Shown one piece after another: positions 18,623 to 29,597 of a stretch of 64,000 bases of DNA. The notes under the pieces are model-generated. The model worked only from the letters and a program-made list of their open reading frames with translations. It was not told where the DNA came from and did no database searches. Position 1 is the first letter of the stretch. Each line of letters opens with the position of its first letter. The DNA comes from Paramicrosporidium saccamoebae (Eukaryota; Rozellomycota): the NCBI GenBank assembly GCA_002794465.1, contig MTSL01000101.1, positions 81,978 through 145,977 of the forward strand, read 5' to 3'. A program made the position numbers and the translations under genes.

Positions 18623-19870
18623 TTACTTGAAACCTTTATCGGATCCCCGCTCTTGACAGAGGAGATAGAAATCTCGGATAATATGGGGCGATCCAAATAT
18701 CACCAGTAATTCCTCGCGCATATCAGTGAGCACATCGACGAGTTCAGTGTGATTAGTGACAGTCGGATTCTGTCCATGTTGATTGTAGAGAATACGGCAA
18801 AGCTCGTGTCGATCAGCGGGGTGGATCCACGGATAATCGTCAGACGGCTTAAAATTGACAAAACTGAACCGGAATCGTCCCGTCCCCAGAGATCGCAGCA
18901 TATTCTCCAACAAATGTGTCCCCTTGTCGCTCATTCCCAATACCAAATGCACATTCTCCGCTGAAACGCTATTCCGAAGCCATGTGCAGAGGGTAGAACC
19001 GCTGTTTTGGGCGGCGTCCAAGATGATCCGTCGATTTTGGTAGTAAAACTCTTTAAAGACGTGTGGGAGGGCCAACGAGACAAAGGTACCCAAACTGGGT
19101 CGACGAAGGGGAGCGCCATTGATCTGTTCCAATAGGGGGGAAACTAGTTGGTAGGTACGCAGGGCGAGATCCACATTGTCTTCTATCTGATGGCCTGGAA
19201 TGGGTAAAACAAAATCCTTGGCAGTCAGCTGATCCGACAAATGGCCGGACTGATAGTCTGAAGAGGCAATCGTCAAATCCATGCGGCTCAGACATGTTTG
19301 CACCGCCTCGGACTGACTGGCCGCCACGACCACAGACGCTGCTGGGCGTACTATGCCGACAATATTGGCAACAATACATTCCACGCCCGTTCCCAACAGA
19401 CGCGTATGGTCCTCGGCAATATTGGTCACCACTGCGGCCAATTGTCGCCCTTGCGCATGGGCCAACAAATTGGTCGCATCAAAGGTACCACCCAGAGCCG
19501 CCTCAAGGACGACAACATCACATTGCCATTCGCGGAACAGAAGCAGAGCCACCAAAACTGTCTTCTCATAGACTGTACAGGCGGTGGAAAATATCTCATC
19601 CATCTTGCTGACATGGCGCCACAACTCTGCATAATGGCTCGAATCCACGGGGGTTTCATTGAGCAGGATGCCGGATTGCGGAGGGGAGGAATGCACAAAG
19701 GTGCCAATACGCAATCGACTGCCGGTGCAGAGGAGTCTGGTCAGTAGCAACGCCACCGTAGTTTTGCCATTAATGCCGCCCACATGGATGTAGTTGGGTA
19801 GGTCGTTCTGCGGGTTCTGTAGATGGTGCGCCAGTCGCAATGGCTTCTCTAGACTGAATGTGATAGTCAT
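18623..19870 (-). CDS. FOL3: dihydrofolate/folylpolyglutamate synthase
   Basis: Mur ligase-type enzyme adding glutamate to dihydropteroate or folate. Landmarks are IHVGGINGKTTVALLLTRLL near residue 30, RIGTFVHSSPP, VVVLEAALGGTFDATN, VVTNIAEDHTRLLG, ILDAAQNSGS and VLGMSDKG. The P-loop reads GINGKTT where the family usually has GTNGKGS. The start is the ATG at 19870 (MTITFSLEKPL); codons further up begin with TTG. About 415 aa, the usual length for Fol3-type enzymes. Fol3 versus Met7 cannot be separated with certainty by eye. Confidence 0.85.
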   Translation of the reverse strand: MTITFSLEKPLRLAHHLQNPQNDLPNYIHVGGINGKTTVALLLTRLLCTGSRLRIGTFVHSSPPQSGILLNETPVDSSHYAELWRHVSKMDEIFSTACTVYEKTVLVALLLFREWQCDVVVLEAALGGTFDATNLLAHAQGRQLAAVVTNIAEDHTRLLGTGVECIVANIVGIVRPAASVVVAASQSEAVQTCLSRMDLTIASSDYQSGHLSDQLTAKDFVLPIPGHQIEDNVDLALRTYQLVSPLLEQINGAPLRRPSLGTFVSLALPHVFKEFYYQNRRIILDAAQNSGSTLCTWLRNSVSAENVHLVLGMSDKGTHLLENMLRSLGTGRFRFSFVNFKPSDDYPWIHPADRHELCRILYNQHGQNPTVTNHTELVDVLTDMREELLVIFGSPHIIRDFYLLCQERGSDKGFK

Positions 19871-20024
19871 GGAAAGACTAATGAGACAAGCCAAAATATA
19901 AAGCCGTCATGAAGCCAATCGCATTGACATCAGATAACCGTCATGCATTAATTAATATTCGTAAAGGTGCAGCATAAGCGACTGCCCCGGAAGGGACGTC
20001 TGTATACGCTGAAGGGCCGTCTGG

Positions 20025-20707
20025 ATGGGCGCCTTCTTTACGCGACTGTTTGAGCGCCTACGCGGCACCCGTGAGGTGCGCCTGCTGATGCTGGGCCTGG
20101 ACAATGCCGGCAAAACCAGTACGCATCCTGTGGTCGAACGTGTGTGTAGCCATTCTGTACAAACTTAAATTCAACCAGACCGTGACCACCATCCCAACCG
20201 CCGGGTTCAACGTCGAATGTCTCATCCACAAGAACATCAAGTTCCACGTGTGGGTACGGAGGGAGTGTGGCTGACGTGTAGGACGTGGGAGGACAGGACA
20301 AGATCCGGCCATTATGGCGCCACTACCACACGGGCACTAAGGCCCTCATCTTTGTGGTAGACTCACAGGACCGGGACCGGCTGCACGAGGCACGTGTTGA
20401 GCTCCACCGGATCCTGACGGCACGGGAGCTACAAGACGCGATCCTACTGGTGTTTGCCAACAAACAGGATCTGCGGCAGTCCATGACGACGCGGGAGGTG
20501 GAGGAGCGCCTGGGTTTGGACAAGTTTGCAGGCCGAGTGTGGACGGTTATGGGCAGCTGTGCCACCAGCGGCGACGGACTGATGGAAGGTCTCAACTGGC
20601 TAGCCGAGAACATTCGGACACCACGCACCCGACCCGCTGGTCCTGATGTTTCAGATTCAGAAGGATCAACCAGTGCACCTGACCCAGTGGTTGTCTCTAG
20701 TCCATAA
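20025..20707 (+). CDS. ARF GTPase, 207 aa, three exons, with C-terminal extension
   Basis: Exons 20025-20118, 20150-20253 and 20282-20707, with introns of 31 and 28 nt. The protein begins [14 protein letters not shown] with the myristoylation glycine, then [61 protein letters not shown] and [15 protein letters not shown], all ARF switch and nucleotide motifs. Closest by look to ARF1/ARF6, acting in vesicle budding. It has about 30 extra C-terminal residues (acidic, serine- and proline-rich) absent from typical 181-aa ARFs; the DNA coding the end of this tail is tandemly duplicated downstream. Confidence 0.9.
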
Positions 20708-20811
20708 TGTGCCTACTACTGTGTGTCTAATATTCGGGGGGATTAACAAATGCACCCGACCCAGTAGTTGTCTCCAGTCCATAATGTGCGTGATTACGTG
20801 TGCCTAATATA
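20663..20811. repeat. tandem duplication, period 77 nt, of the ARF 3' end
   Basis: The stretch with CCTGACCCAGTGGTTGTCTC and TAGTCCATAATGTGC, which encodes the last ARF codons and the stop, is followed 77 nt later by a diverged second copy outside the gene (CCCGACCCAGTAGTTGTCTC, CAGTCCATAATGTGC). Confidence 0.85.
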
Positions 20812-20814
20812 TCT

Positions 20815-20998
20815 TTGATTTTGTCATATATTCTAGAGGTAGGATAGCATTGGCTTTGTCATAGTGAGATGGTATTGATTTTGCCATATGATGGGATATT
20901 ATTGATTTTACCATCTAATGAGCTAGTATTGACTTTGTCATATAACGAGAGGATTTTGACTTTGCCATATAATGTGATGATATTGACTGTGTCTTACA
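20815..20998. repeat. 27-nt tandem repeat array, about seven copies
   Basis: Diverged units of about 27 nt starting TTGATTTTGCCATATGATGG or TTGACTTTGTCATATAACGA. As 27 is divisible by three, a frame stays open through it (a 9-residue repeat with LPYN or LSYN). It lies in the ARF to kinase gap 20708-21243. Confidence 0.85.
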
Positions 20999-21243
20999 AA
21001 TCCACCTCGAATACTCCAACCCTACTAGCAAGATCCGACTCGGTGAGAGTGGCAATTTGCCATATATTTAATAAAACACTACCCTTATGTTTCGTTTTAC
21101 CCTATCTCAAGCCCAATCCCTATCTCTGTCCCTATCCCAATCCCCCAACTGGACGACCTAATAATCCCGGTTTGGATACCTCGACTGTTTATTGGACCAA
21201 ACATGCCCCGGTCAACCCAAGGACACCACAGACCGACACTCAG

Positions 21244-22491
21244 ATGAACCTTTTCCAGAGGATATTAAATGCGGAAGCGTCTGATCCACCGACGAATCGA
21301 AGTAACAACCAAGTGCATCCCGAAGCACCCCTGGCACAACCACAGCCGATGACTAAGCGGCCGGCTATGATGTTTGACCTTGATCGGGGAGAGTCCCTCG
21401 TCATGCCGTGCCGCCCACCAGCACCGGTGCACACTGTTCCAGCCAACACAACTCCTCGGCCGCCTGTGCCAACACCGTCACGAAGGGCGTTGGTTTTGGG
21501 CGCAGAACGGCGGATGACCTTCTTCCGTTTGGACGACTTTTTGTTAGTGCGGGCGTTGGGAACGGGCACATTTGGACGCGTCTTCTTAGCGCGCTATAAG
21601 ACAGTGGCCAAGTACTTTGCACTAAAGAAGCTGCGAAAAGTGGATGTACATCGACTGAAACAGGTGGAACATGTGCAGAATGAACGGTCCTTACTATCGC
21701 GGCTAACCCACCCGTTCATAGTGCGACTATATGCGGCCATGCAGGATGAACGTCATCTGTACATGCTGATGGAATATGCGCCTGGGGGAGAGTTGTTCCA
21801 TTATCTGCGTCGTGCCGGTCGTTTCTCTGTTGACGCGGCCCGTTTTTATATCTCCGAGTTGGTTTTGGCTTTGGAGTATTTGCACTCCTTTGATGTTGCC
21901 TATCGCGACTTGAAGCCTGAGAATTTGTTATTGGACAGCGAAGGACACATCAAATTGGCCGACTTTGGCTTTGCCAAGCGCGTGCCCAATCTGACTTATA
22001 CTCTCTGCGGCACTCCCGAATATTTGGCACCAGAAATTATTTTGGGTCGTGGCTATGGAAAGTCGGTTGATTGGTGGGCATTGGGGATTCTCCTTTTCGA
22101 GATGCTTACAGGAAATCCGCCCTTTAATGGTGATACGCCTACCCAGGTCTATGAACGCACCCTTTCAGGACGACTGCACTTGCCTAATCTCGACCACGCC
22201 ACTGCCGACCTCATCAGCGGACTGTTACGGCTCGATGTCACGAAGCGACTCGGCTGTCAGGAACGCGGTGCCCAGGCCGTCAAAGAGATGGAGTTTTTCC
22301 GTGGCATCTCCTGGGACGCCGTCTATCAGCGCTGTTATCGGCCGCCGATTGTTCCGCGTGTTGGCGATGTCGACTTGGCCCTTAACTTTCCCCTCGACGA
22401 CAGCAAAAGTTCCATGGATGTCCACATTCCCAATGAGGACCTGATTCTCCAGGCTCAAGGCGTCAATTTTCCCGGCTTCACCCCCGCCTAG
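21244..22491 (+). CDS. AGC protein kinase, PKA catalytic subunit type, 415 aa
   Basis: cAMP-dependent protein kinase-type catalytic subunit. Glycine loop LGTGTFGRVFLARYK, lysine in YFALKKL, catalytic loop VAYRDLKPENLLLD, DFGFAKR, activation loop TLCGTPEYLAPE, and SVDWWALGILLFEMLTG are all intact. The C-terminal tail ends in VNFPGFTPA, a weak version of the hydrophobic motif. About 95 residues of proline- and threonine-rich leader precede the domain. The frame stays open to 20869 through a tandem repeat array; I start at ATG 21244 (MNLFQRIL) as the upstream part looks like repeat translation. Confidence 0.9.
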   Translation: MNLFQRILNAEASDPPTNRSNNQVHPEAPLAQPQPMTKRPAMMFDLDRGESLVMPCRPPAPVHTVPANTTPRPPVPTPSRRALVLGAERRMTFFRLDDFLLVRALGTGTFGRVFLARYKTVAKYFALKKLRKVDVHRLKQVEHVQNERSLLSRLTHPFIVRLYAAMQDERHLYMLMEYAPGGELFHYLRRAGRFSVDAARFYISELVLALEYLHSFDVAYRDLKPENLLLDSEGHIKLADFGFAKRVPNLTYTLCGTPEYLAPEIILGRGYGKSVDWWALGILLFEMLTGNPPFNGDTPTQVYERTLSGRLHLPNLDHATADLISGLLRLDVTKRLGCQERGAQAVKEMEFFRGISWDAVYQRCYRPPIVPRVGDVDLALNFPLDDSKSSMDVHIPNEDLILQAQGVNFPGFTPA

Positions 22492-22614
22492 TCGTTGCTC
22501 TGTATCAAAACTATAGATTCGTCCGCTGAGTGGTATTTGCACTACTCTATAATAAACAGAAATTATCAAATAATGAGAGGATTTCTGCGGTGAGGGTCTG
22601 AAGTCTTGACATTC

Positions 22615-23484
22615 TCATCTGGGATCATTTGGGTGACAAATGGGACAATTGGGGTCACGCTGGAGAGAGTGAGATTGGAGGAATGCTCCTTGGACACCAT
22701 TGTAAAACCAATAATTGGCATCAGTGGTGAAGCAATTTGTTGTCAACTGTTGGGCAATTAGAACACTAATCCCTGCAATAAGTGAGGTTGTGCTGATTAC
22801 GGTCGGGACTATGGCTCGGATCGTCTCCAATATATACGGCTTGTCTATTCCATCAATCCCATATTGGGCAGCACGTTTTATGGCCATTTCTCCAAACCTG
22901 TTCAGGTGCTCTTCATCTTTAACATCAAACTCAACTGCATTTAGACGGGGCCATTCTAGGGTCAGTGTCCAGGCAACAATCTGTTCCCGATTCGTTGGCG
23001 TCCCCGTCAAGGTACACAATGCCCAGGTTTCCCGTTCCGCATGCAGGAAGCGGGTGCAGTAAAGACACGGGGTTATACCCCCCATCACTAGTCGGACATG
23101 GCCCATCCATCCCTCTGTTCCTCCCTCAATCAATGTTACAGACAATCGACATGCCACGTCATTGAGCCATAAGCGCGTCTCCACATTGTCCACCCCACAG
23201 AGAATCAGTCCAAACGAACTAAAATATGACATTGGCAGAGTTTCTACTCGACACACCCGAAAGGTGCATTCGACTGACGGATATACATTTACTGATTCCG
23301 CCACTATCTCTGCTTTGTAGCGACCCACGTGGTCAGTTCTGAATAGAGATTGGCGTGTCAGGTTGGACACTTCGATCGTATCCATATCAACCGCCTCCAT
23401 CTTCTGAAACCCCAATGCAACCAACTTGACAACAATTTCGCTCCCCAACGCACCCGCTCCCACCACCAATACTCGGGGCCCCAT
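22615..23484 (-). CDS. UBA3: NEDD8-activating enzyme E1 catalytic subunit (Uba3), short form
   Basis: E1 adenylation domain: VLVVGAGALGSEIVVKL near residue 5, VDMDTIEVSNLTRQSLFRTD, KAEIVAESVN, CGVDNVETRLWLND, ITPCLYCTR with the zinc cysteines, and the catalytic cysteine in WALCTLTGTPTNREQIVAW. LEWPRLNAVEFDVKDEEH is typical of Uba3. It ends at CPICHPNDPR (289 aa), where other Uba3 proteins continue with an ubiquitin-fold domain that binds the E2. No further exon is evident before the next gene, so this looks like a reduced enzyme. It activates NEDD8/Rub1 with a partner (Ula1/APPBP1). Confidence 0.9.
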   Translation of the reverse strand: MGPRVLVVGAGALGSEIVVKLVALGFQKMEAVDMDTIEVSNLTRQSLFRTDHVGRYKAEIVAESVNVYPSVECTFRVCRVETLPMSYFSSFGLILCGVDNVETRLWLNDVACRLSVTLIEGGTEGWMGHVRLVMGGITPCLYCTRFLHAERETWALCTLTGTPTNREQIVAWTLTLEWPRLNAVEFDVKDEEHLNRFGEMAIKRAAQYGIDGIDKPYILETIRAIVPTVISTTSLIAGISVLIAQQLTTNCFTTDANYWFYNGVQGAFLQSHSLQRDPNCPICHPNDPR

Positions 23485-23505
23485 TTATGATTTATGGATT
23501 ATTCT

Positions 23506-24330
23506 TTATTCTTCGGGATCTCCAAATGCAGCCAGATTTAGTCTTGGCGGCCTGGCTTGGATCGTCTCCTCTTCATCAGTGTCAATCTGGCGGGGAGCTG
23601 AAGTAGCAGATGCTCCCCGAGAACGCAGACGTGTGGGTAGGACGGCATTAGACTCAACCGCCTTCAGTTCCTCCTCAAATTCTCGTCTCTCCTTGATCGC
23701 ACTGCATTTCTCCAGTGTAGGACGACCCTCCATTCCGAGACTACGCAATATCTCCTCCAAACGAGCGATTGATTGTTTGGTGGAAAGACCATCGAGTTCC
23801 TTCTTCCAAACTTTGCGTACTCCGCATTTGAAAACATATGCCTTTAAGCGATCAATTGTGGCCTCTCCATCAGATTTGCCCTTCTTGTCCGGGTTGGAAA
23901 CTTTGCTCAAAGTTTTTGAAGTTTTAGTCTTTTCCGATTCTGTAGTTCCTGGGAACTCTGAGACCTTGTTTGATTCTTTATGGACTTTAGATTTTGGTTC
24001 TGTATGGATCTTGGGCTTTTTGATTTTGGCAGTAGTGTTTTCCTTCTACATTCCAATTGGAACTCTAGCAATTTTACCTTATTTTCCGTCTCACGTGTCC
24101 TGGAATTGGCAGGAGTGATGAGTTCCTATTAGGATATTCAGCATAGATTCGCCATCACTTACATTATTCTCCAGCAGCGTCAACATGACTTCATCGATCA
24201 GACTATTAATCTCCTCCGTCTCTAACTTGGCCACGTCCATTTCCAGTGCCGTCGCCATCTTCTCCCTCAGCTCTCTTCCCGTCAAATTCCTATCAATTAG
24301 CAATCTCCTTCCAAAAGTACAATGCGCCAT
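23506..24330 (-). CDS. HIRIP3-like histone chaperone, 251 aa, three exons
   Basis: Exons 24163-24330, 24078-24125 and 23506-24045, with introns of 37 and 32 nt. The N-terminal helix bundle (REKMATALEMDVAKLETEEI, then SLIDEVMLTLLEN) resembles the N-terminus of HIRIP3 and DEK-C-like folds. After a lysine-rich linker comes LKAYVFKCGVRKVWKKELDG, then LEEILRSLGMEGRPTLEKCS and IKERREFEEEL, which follows the C-terminal conserved block of HIRIP3 (CGVR, LGLxGxPSLxKCxALKExRE). HIRIP3 binds H2A-H2B and HIRA in vertebrates; the role here is inferred. It is divergent with the RecQ gene, 65 bp apart. Confidence 0.65.
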
Positions 24331-24395
24331 CCTCTTTTAAAATCTCCCGACACACCACCCGCACCTCCAGCAGGTCGCACATACCCCCGCCCGCC

Positions 24396-27619
<3,224 letters not shown>

Positions 27620-27816
27620 TTTGAGGTTGGCTGCATTGTATATTAACACTGAGGTTTACAGTAAAGACCCTGCTGATGAGTGGGTTAGTTGTAGTAAATC
27701 ATTTGAGGCCATCAATAATAAGCGGATGCTGTTTAGCAGACCCTTTATCCCTAGTCCCGTGTCACCTGCCATACTAAATCACACTGAACCATACCCTAAC
27801 AACTTTTATGTGATGA

Positions 27817-28674
27817 TCAGGCTGCGAATCTAAAATTTGGCGTATCAACAACATCCAGTAGGGAACGTGGTCCAACCAGCCGATTCATCCGTGCATAGAC
27901 AATACGCACTGTCAGACCAAACACTCCCAATTTCGATGGGATTCCGAGCTTTGCCTCCTCCGCCACCACATATTTGACACTGTTGATGGAGATACGGCCG
28001 GCCGATTTCTGCCAAACCATTGAACGGTTACCGCGCCGAGGGCCTTTGATGCGGATGAGAATGCCGCGTATGGTCGCTGAGGGACTCGGCAATTGAGCCG
28101 CCTCGGTGGGAGTGAGAAAGACGCGATCACCTTGGAGCAGGGTGGAGGGATGCAAGCTCCCTGCAACCGTATCCGCTAAATGTTTTTGTGCAAGACCGAG
28201 CTTATGGAGCACCCCTTGGATTTCTTCCAGCTCTTCCCTTGCGGCCGTGTTGGATTCTTCAAATTTGAGTGTCGTCTGCAGGGCAGCCTCGCGTAGCTTT
28301 AGATGCATCTCGACCTGCTGACATTGCATTCGTCGCCCCTCCTGGGGCGTTTTGTGTGTCCATACGGTGTGACGGTCGCTTACCATATCCAGCGTCCTCC
28401 GGATGGCTGATGCACTCATATGCTCCAAACCACGCAACACTCGGTGTTTAATGTGACTGGCAAGCAGACCCGCGGAGCTGAGCAGGGACGGGGTGAAATG
28501 CACAGCAAGTCGGTTGGGGCCGGAGGCGCCCAATGCCGTGGCGTAACGCTCCAAGTTGGATTGTGTGTGTCGCTGATGGCCAAGCGAAAGGATACGACGG
28601 GCCTCCTCTTTTCCCAGTGTCGGAAGCACCCGATTGCGCATGGAAAACGAAAATGAAATTTCTGTATGTTTCAT
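27817..28674 (-). CDS. nuclear-encoded mitochondrial ribosomal protein uS3-like, 285 aa
   Basis: The C-terminal part reads IRGILIRIKGPRRGNRSMVW, then GRISINSVKYVVAEEAKLGI and GVFGLTVRIVYAR. This follows the KH-distal domain of uS3 (GIKVQVSGRLNGAEIAR, then GVIGVKVWI). The middle has a helical insertion (residues about 110-170). In many fungi uS3m is encoded in the mitochondrial genome (rps3/VAR1); here it sits among nuclear genes, without recognisable organelle flanks. The N-terminus MKHTEISFSFSMRNRVLPTL could act in import. If the first ATG is used the CDS overlaps the divergent epimerase start by 9 nt; a second ATG at 28641 avoids that. Confidence 0.6.
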   Translation of the reverse strand: MKHTEISFSFSMRNRVLPTLGKEEARRILSLGHQRHTQSNLERYATALGASGPNRLAVHFTPSLLSSAGLLASHIKHRVLRGLEHMSASAIRRTLDMVSDRHTVWTHKTPQEGRRMQCQQVEMHLKLREAALQTTLKFEESNTAAREELEEIQGVLHKLGLAQKHLADTVAGSLHPSTLLQGDRVFLTPTEAAQLPSPSATIRGILIRIKGPRRGNRSMVWQKSAGRISINSVKYVVAEEAKLGIPSKLGVFGLTVRIVYARMNRLVGPRSLLDVVDTPNFRFAA

Positions 28675-29296
28675 TGTTTACGACGGCGCTATAGCGGATG
28701 GGTGGGCAAATTGAATCATATTGCCATTGCGACCCGCGACGCTGCAGAGCATGTAAAGTTCTTTCGGGATGTCATGCGTCTACCTGTTAGCGAACGGAAG
28801 GTGTCAGTTTAAGCNNNNNNNNNNNNNNNNNNNNNNNNNNNNNNNNNNNNNNNNNNNNNNNNNNNNNNNNNNNNNNNNNNNNNNNNNNNNNNNNNNNNNN
28901 NNNNNNNNNNNNNNNNNNNNNNNNNNNNNNNNNNNNNNNNNNNNNNNNNNNNNNNNNNNNNNNNNNNNNNNNNNNNNNNNNNNNTTGATTTCGGAAACAC
29001 CAAGATAGAGCTATTGGAGCCTTATGGGGATTCTGGGCCAATTTCAAATTTTATCAAAAAGAATCCAAAGGGTGGACTGCATCATTTTTGCTACGAAGTA
29101 CATAAGAGAGATGTCTGACTTGTAGGTTGAGGACATTGCGCAGGCCGTGAAGCACCTCAAAGAGAAGGGGATCACACCTCTCAGTCCGCCAAAGATTGGT
29201 GCCCATGGAAATCCCGTAGTTTTCCTACACCCCAAAGATTGTCAAGGTATATTAACTGAGCTTGAGCAAGTTGCCTCTGACAATACTCGCAAATAG
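28666..29296 (+). CDS. MCEE: methylmalonyl-CoA epimerase, interrupted by assembly gap
   Basis: Vicinal-oxygen-chelate enzyme converting (R)- and (S)-methylmalonyl-CoA in propionate breakdown. The 5' part starts MFHCLRRRYSGWVGKLNHIA, with a short arginine-rich mitochondrial presequence, and continues AEHVKFFRDVMRLPVSERK. After 170 Ns the sequence resumes DFGNTKIELLEPYG, then KKNPKGGLHHFCYEV, across a 28-nt intron (29098-29125), and GAHGNPVVFLHPKDCQGIL. HHFCYEV and FLHPKD carry family metal and substrate positions. An intron probably begins near GTGTCAGT just before the gap; the middle exon content is unknown. Confidence 0.85.
28815..28984. other. assembly gap, 170 N
   Basis: Run of undetermined bases inside the methylmalonyl-CoA epimerase gene. 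Confidence 1.
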
Positions 29297-29597
29297 TTGA
29301 TAAATCTCGTGTATGAACCTCGTGGATAAACAATGTGTATAAATCTCGTGTGTGAATCTCGGGTATGAATATTGCATATAGATCGCCGACCATCTCGGAT
29401 AGTAGTCGCAAGTAAGCGATAACTGCCATGTATAAGCAACCTTAAAAGGATGATGAGTGGTGTAAATGGATCACAGCTAGTCGCAGATAATTAAGAATCA
29501 TCTCCCATCCTAGCTACTAGTCACCTTGACTTGGTTATAAATAATCCGTTGGATCGACCAGGGTAGAGTTTCTCATAGTAACCTCTTCAGTGACAGA
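29297..29597. other. intergenic with short irregular direct repeats
   Basis: AT-rich stretch. Between 29302 and 29400 motifs such as AAATCTCGTGTATGAACCTC and AAATCTCGTGTGTGAATCTC recur irregularly. No gene seen. Confidence 0.5.

Noticed and set aside
20869-21243. N-terminal extension of the PKA-like kinase
   Set aside because: Consists of translated 27-nt repeats and biased leader; the conserved protein does not need it. Kept only as a finding.
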